Of a DNA stretch of 64,000 bases, positions 59,000 to 64,000 are shown in pieces. Under the pieces are notes generated by a model. That model was given only the letters and a program-made list of their open reading frames with translations, was not told the DNA's origin and searched no databases. Both the position numbers and the translations under genes were made by a program. Origin of the DNA: Carex sylvatica (lineage: Eukaryota; Streptophyta; Magnoliopsida; Poales; Cyperaceae); NCBI GenBank assembly GCA_964058845.1, contig CAXKVR010000045.1, forward strand, positions 411,742-475,741, in the 5' to 3' direction. Numbering within the stretch: the first letter of the stretch is position 1; each line of letters starts with the position of its first letter.

Positions 59000-61900
59000 A
59001 AAAAAAATCTAATGGTTATGGGGGGATGTTAGAAAAGCTTTTGGTCCCAGTAGGAATCAGAACAAACTCCAACTCCCTGCCATTGATGCACATAGAGACA
59101 AACGAATGTTGGAATATTTTCCCATAAATTTATTTTAATAAGGGCTTTATTTACATAACAGAATTTTTTTTTACAAAATTCTAAAAAATAATCAACTAAT
59201 TCTGTAAATTAATTGAATGAACTAATTAATAAAATAAGTTCGAACAAATGCCTCGAATTTCTACGGTATCATGATTGTATATCGGATGGTAATTATTGGA
59301 CTTGCAACATGACACTTAACATTTCATGTCATAATATATGTAGAATAATAACATAACTTGTGGGGAGTTTTATGCATAATTAGAAGATATATAGATGCTC
59401 AACTTCATTGAATTGTATTTTGTGTATATATTAAATGGTATATAAAAATGATATGTAACATAAAGGAGCTAAACAGAACTACGTAACCTTACGTGGCAAC
59501 GTCTCTGTTGACACATTCAATTGAGAATTGAAGTAGCTTAATTGTCAAATTTGACCAATTAAATGGGAGAAACGGCTTAAACTCATTATTCACATAATTA
59601 ATTAATGAGTCGCCATAAATTCCATGCAATAACTTTTGCAAATAATTGTAGCATTTGACTTGTTCCGTTATTATATAAATTTAAAAAAAAACTTTAATAT
59701 ATTTCCATTAATAAATAAGACCACAAAATGACAGTATATCGTAATGCTATGAAAATAGAGATTAATGTGTAAAAGAAAATATATTAAAAAATAAGAGGAC
59801 AAGTCAAAACCATCAATATTTTTTGCAAGTGAACTTTTTGTAGCAGAAAATATTTTCCTTGTACAAACTAATAAAAAGCGAATGCATCTTGATAATTTAT
59901 TGGTGCTGCTCTTTGGTTTATGATTGGAAATCAACAGTTTGTTGCTTCAACCAAGGGGTACCAAAGAGTGGCAGATCTTTGCTTGCCATGATTACATCAC
60001 TTGTAAAATATTGGCTGGTTAGTGTAGGTTTTCCTTAGTAGCAGCGATTCATAAAATACTAAATAAATGCTGAGACTGTGATGGAAGTTGTGCAGCCTGA
60101 TGAGGTTGATGATGGCACCAATTCAACAGGGCTGGCCTTTTAAGGGATAGGGTGCAAAAAAATTCATTTTACATCATAATTTGGTTATAATAAAAGTAAA
60201 AGTTTTATTCAGTTTATCATATTTTATGATAAAAAAAAATAATTAATTACGACCATCCAATCAAATGGTAATGTTTGTTTTGTTTTTAAGATTATGTTAT
60301 TAAGAAAATATTCACTAATAAATATGAGTTATATAAAATTATTTTTATATCTTATCTTTGATTTTAGTAAATTTTAATAACAGAACATAAATTATCAATA
60401 TACATACATATATATACACATATATATGTGAAACATCCAACAACAGAAAATGTAATGTTCAGTGTATATATAATGCTGGCAATGCATTTTGTTGCTTGAG
60501 TTTTGGTCTTGGGTATACATAATATATATCGACAAAAGTGTTTGGACAAAAATAGAGGATTATCCAACAATTGTTAGGTAAATGTTTAGGGTTTGATATT
60601 TGTTCCTTGTCCTGATTGTAAAAGAAAAAAAAAATCAGAAGTGAATATTTAATTACTTTTTATTAACTGGATAATGGGAAGCACTCACTTGATGTTACTT
60701 CTAAAGAAGAAACAACCAAGGTTGCAAAAGAAATGATAGCAAAATCAGAAAAATAGTGTGGTTGGTCGCTTTTAAACAAGTCTAGTGACAAGCACATATG
60801 TGGGGACCGGCAACAATGTATCTAGATAGAGAATTTTCAGCTATTCAGCTATTCAGGTTTCAGATTCTTGTTTTTTGTATGTCCCTTTCATGGTCCCCTT
60901 TTTTTGCCTTGAATATCTGGCTTTGAATGTATATATCATGACATGTATATGTTCCATTTAGCATTTTTCACAATTGTGTTTATGCAAAGGAACAGCGTGC
61001 ATGAGCTTCTTGGGTTAACAGCCACACAAATTGAAGGAAAGAACAAAAACAAAACATGTGCAACTGCATTGAGGTCACTTCAATTTTGGATATTTTTTTA
61101 CACCATTCTTTTCATAATTTGTACCTCTGTTTTTTTTTATTCATTAGCATCATTATCCACTTCTATAAGTGAAGTTCCTGTTTGTTTGTTTTTTTTCCGC
61201 AAGAATTTAGTTGCTAGAATGCTAATTCAACAAAAATGATTCACTAAAAGATCAATCCTTACAATTAATGTAAAAAATCTCTAATGCAAACCCAAAATGA
61301 AATATCAATGAAAACAAGATAATAATGCAGAAATACATGATTTCGGTAAATATGACAAAATAGGACCACTTCAATAATTAACTGTTGTTGCCTGAACAAA
61401 TGAGTGCAAATCTTCTGTATCCGTTCAGGAGCACCCACACGAATTATTCGGTCATGGATAAGGATGTAAATTGTGTTGTGGTTATGTTGTGACTTGAGTT
61501 ACGAATTGTACTATGATTAAATTCGGAGGAACAATTATGGTATGTAAGTCATTATGTTGTGATTTTCAATCACGTTTGATCACATTTCTTTTTTTTGTAA
61601 TTTAAGTTAGTTTATTTAAGGTTCATCATTCGATTACAATCTTAACAATCCTAATCATGTACGTGTAACGGACATGTCTGTCATATTGTGACAGGACCAT
61701 TTCACGCCTCGTATTGTGTTGTATCAATTTTCTGAATAACAATCATGCCATACGATACACTAGTCATGATACATAACTTGCACACGTACCTTGCCGTATC
61801 CGATCACATCGTGACTTTTTTTACATCTAATCACTAACATGAGAACCAGAAACACCATTTTCTCAATCGTTTCAAAATTAAATCAGAAGAACAGACTTTG

Positions 61901-62577
61901 CAAATTTGTTCCCGACCTACTTTATTTAGATAGAATTCAGAAAAAAAAAAAATGTACATAGAAATAGACGCATCGTGAAATTATGTTCCTAGGATGAGGA
62001 CTACGAAATAATGTCTTTGGAATTAATGAGACGCATTACCAAATCATGTCACTCTGTTAGTAATTAGTGTGGAGTCTTAAAACATTTCAATGGGGTTCAG
62101 TGAATACAAAATTTTAAAATGCCTATCTCAAGTAATAATTTACATAAAATTTTGTAACGCAGCTATGGGGGTCAATGATGCAATTTCACAATTTTGTGGG
62201 GGATCTAATATATGGGGTTTAGGGTTTATGGATTGTCTTCCTTTGAGGAACATTAACTCTTGTTCATGTCAGAAGAATAGGTTACAAAGAGAATTTCAAG
62301 GTCTGTTTCGTTCTATTTTACGAATCTCATAATTATAATTCCAAAAAAAAATATTAATTTGAAAAACAAGTTTATTTTGTTTAAAAAAAATCTATTTTCC
62401 AAACACCAAATTCTACGATTTTGAAGTGAGAAGTAAACAAAAGGGTTAGCTCTGTCAGTACCAAATTTAGTAAAATTCAAAACTTAATTAAAAAATAAAT
62501 AATGACCACGATAATAATTATTTTATATGTGTCTGTTTATTTAGATAAAGCTTAAAAATCCAATTACATGACAATAT
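59000..62577. other. AT-rich intergenic DNA
   Basis: No gene is supported. Short coding-like pieces occur on plus at about 60062-60142 (VMEVVQPDEVDDGTNSTGLAF then stop) and 60671-60757 (SLDVTSKEETTKVAKEMIAK then stop), but they have no start or clear splice sites and I do not call them. Confidence 0.35.
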
Positions 62578-62602
62578 ATTATTATTATTATTATTATTAT
62601 TA
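62578..62602 (+). repeat. ATT microsatellite
   Basis: About eight ATT units in a row. Confidence 0.95.
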
Positions 62603-62714
62603 AACACTAAATCAATACACCGTAGCCTATAGAAAGTATGTTTCCTGTATCGTCCAAGCAATTACTACAGTACTACACACAATTAGAGATTTGTTTCTCT
62701 AATTTTCCTGTATC

Positions 62715-62772
62715 GTTGTATATTGTATGTGTGCTGCATGAAGTCAAAACTCCTCTGTTAAAATAATCACCC
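62715..62772. mobile_element. One-armed fragment of the TTAACAGAG MITE family
   Basis: GTGCTGCATGAAGTCAAAAC, then CTCTGTTAAAATAATCACCC, matches the right arm of 23757-23944 and 58778-58900. No left arm is evident. A weaker match lies at 63390-63435. Confidence 0.5.
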
Positions 62773-64000
62773 CTTGAGCCCTACCTTCACTAGACAAAAT
62801 AAAGAAATAAATTCATATGTTTCATACAATTTTTATGTATATAATATATTTAAGTCCAAATTATACTAGCTATATTACGTGTATCTGATTCATTGTGAGA
62901 CAATATTTCTTTATTTTATTATCTAGTCACATCACAATATTTTTTATCCATTAAAAGCTTTAATCAAAATATGTGCTATTTTAAAGTTTCATGTTTCGTT
63001 TTAGGCATTAGAAATTCATTGCATCGAATATTTGTTTTTTTCGTAACCTGAAGATTTTTTTCTTAACAAATTAACTTGAAAACAAAATTAGTACTGTATT
63101 ATAAAAAGTATTATTGAAATAAAATATGGTTACTAAATTGGCTAGCTACTATGCCTCCAAAAGGTTTTTTACCATGCACTTGTGTTGCGTTATTAAAATA
63201 TACATTTATTAACTACTATGATTGTTTCTTGCTCAAGTTTTGTTTTTTTATTCACTGCATATTTATAACAAAATTTTCAAGAAAAATATCCAATAAAACC
63301 ACTTTTTATTAGCAGTTGGGACGGAGAAGGTCATCATATTTCAAAGTTCGTAATTGTACCAAACATTATGCTTTAAATTATAGAGAACTAATGATCTGCA
63401 TGAAACCAAACTAGCTCTGTCAATATCTTTATCCAAACAAGAACAATAAACATACTTATAATATTTCCAAAATAAAATATGGGCAGATGGTGATGAAGCA
63501 AACAGAGCACAGTGCAATGGGAATAAGAACTTCAAGCGATTTATAACCATCACAAAACAACAAGTGATTAATAACCAGTAATCAGTAAAATCTACAAAGA
63601 TATATCATTCTAAATATAAACCTGATAGAGAGGAGCAATTAATGTAATAGCTCTCAAACAAGAAATTGTCCTGGCTTTATTTTTCAACCTGGCTTTATTT
63701 TTCAAAATTCATGTGTAGGTAATTTGTCTATTCTTGTTCCAATGTACTCAGGTTCGGATCCCCGAAAGTAACTCAAATCTTGAGTTTAGATCCGAACCAT
63801 CCGATTAAAATTCAGGTCAATCTGACTCTTAGATGGAATGTACAGAGTCTCTTTAATAATTATATAAGAGCAAACAGTTTGAATTCAAGCTCAAAATAAA
63901 CATCTTATCTGCCCCTGATTATGTATATATAGAAGTAATTGAAGAGTTTAAACATATGCGTGTGATCTATCTTAGATCAAATTATCTTGAGTATTTTGGG
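62773..64000. other. AT-rich intergenic DNA to the end of the window
   Basis: No gene was seen. An 18-bp direct duplication of CCTGGCTTTATTTTTCAA lies at about 63670-63705. An AACTCAAATCTTGAGTTTAG palindrome (near 63771) resembles the inverted repeat at 30967-31110. Confidence 0.4.

Noticed and set aside
60671..60757. Lys/Glu-rich coding-like stretch
   Set aside because: It is too short, has no start or splice acceptor, and no recognisable family.

Overview
This is nuclear DNA of a flowering plant, almost certainly a eudicot. It is very AT-rich, it holds few genes and many plant transposons, and its two clearest genes are plant-specific: a GARP-type transcription factor of the MYBC1/PCL1-like group and a spliced defensin-like peptide. 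I could not assign a species. I saw no tRNA, rRNA, organelle insert or bacterial sequence.

Layout. 1-11,600: no clear gene. It holds a solo LTR (copy A, 958-2824), a possible orphan first exon (3365-3463, minus), several MITEs, two foldback elements and an unusual inverted-repeat element with subterminal tandem repeats (10661-11567). 11,684-19,720: a Mutator-like element with long terminal inverted repeats and a perfect 9-bp target duplication. It carries pieces of unrelated genes (a spliced coding fragment on plus, a broken PPR fragment on minus), so it looks like a Pack-MULE, and two solo LTRs (B and C) later inserted into it. 20,389-23,563: a two-exon F-box pseudogene and an unidentified exon, both minus. 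23,700-36,300: MITEs, a target-site-flanked LINE fragment, a decayed 1.9-kb LINE and a 1-kb hAT-type MITE. 36,431-37,034: the defensin-like gene. 39,000-48,100: a LINE tail, a MULE-type MITE, solo LTR D (minus) and hairpin MITEs. 49,565-50,527: the single-exon transcription factor, the best gene here, in a GC-rich island. 52,850-56,340: two nested pairs of elements. 56,340-64,000: mostly unexplained intergenic DNA with small MITEs.

The genes do not form a pathway. The main story is transposon archaeology. Four copies of one LTR family are all solo LTRs with 5-bp target duplications. Several insertions are nested, which gives relative ages. At least three small families carry 9- or 10-bp duplications typical of Mutator-type elements. 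Two real or likely genes (defensin-like and F-box) are split by introns, so they are easy to miss when single open frames are read.
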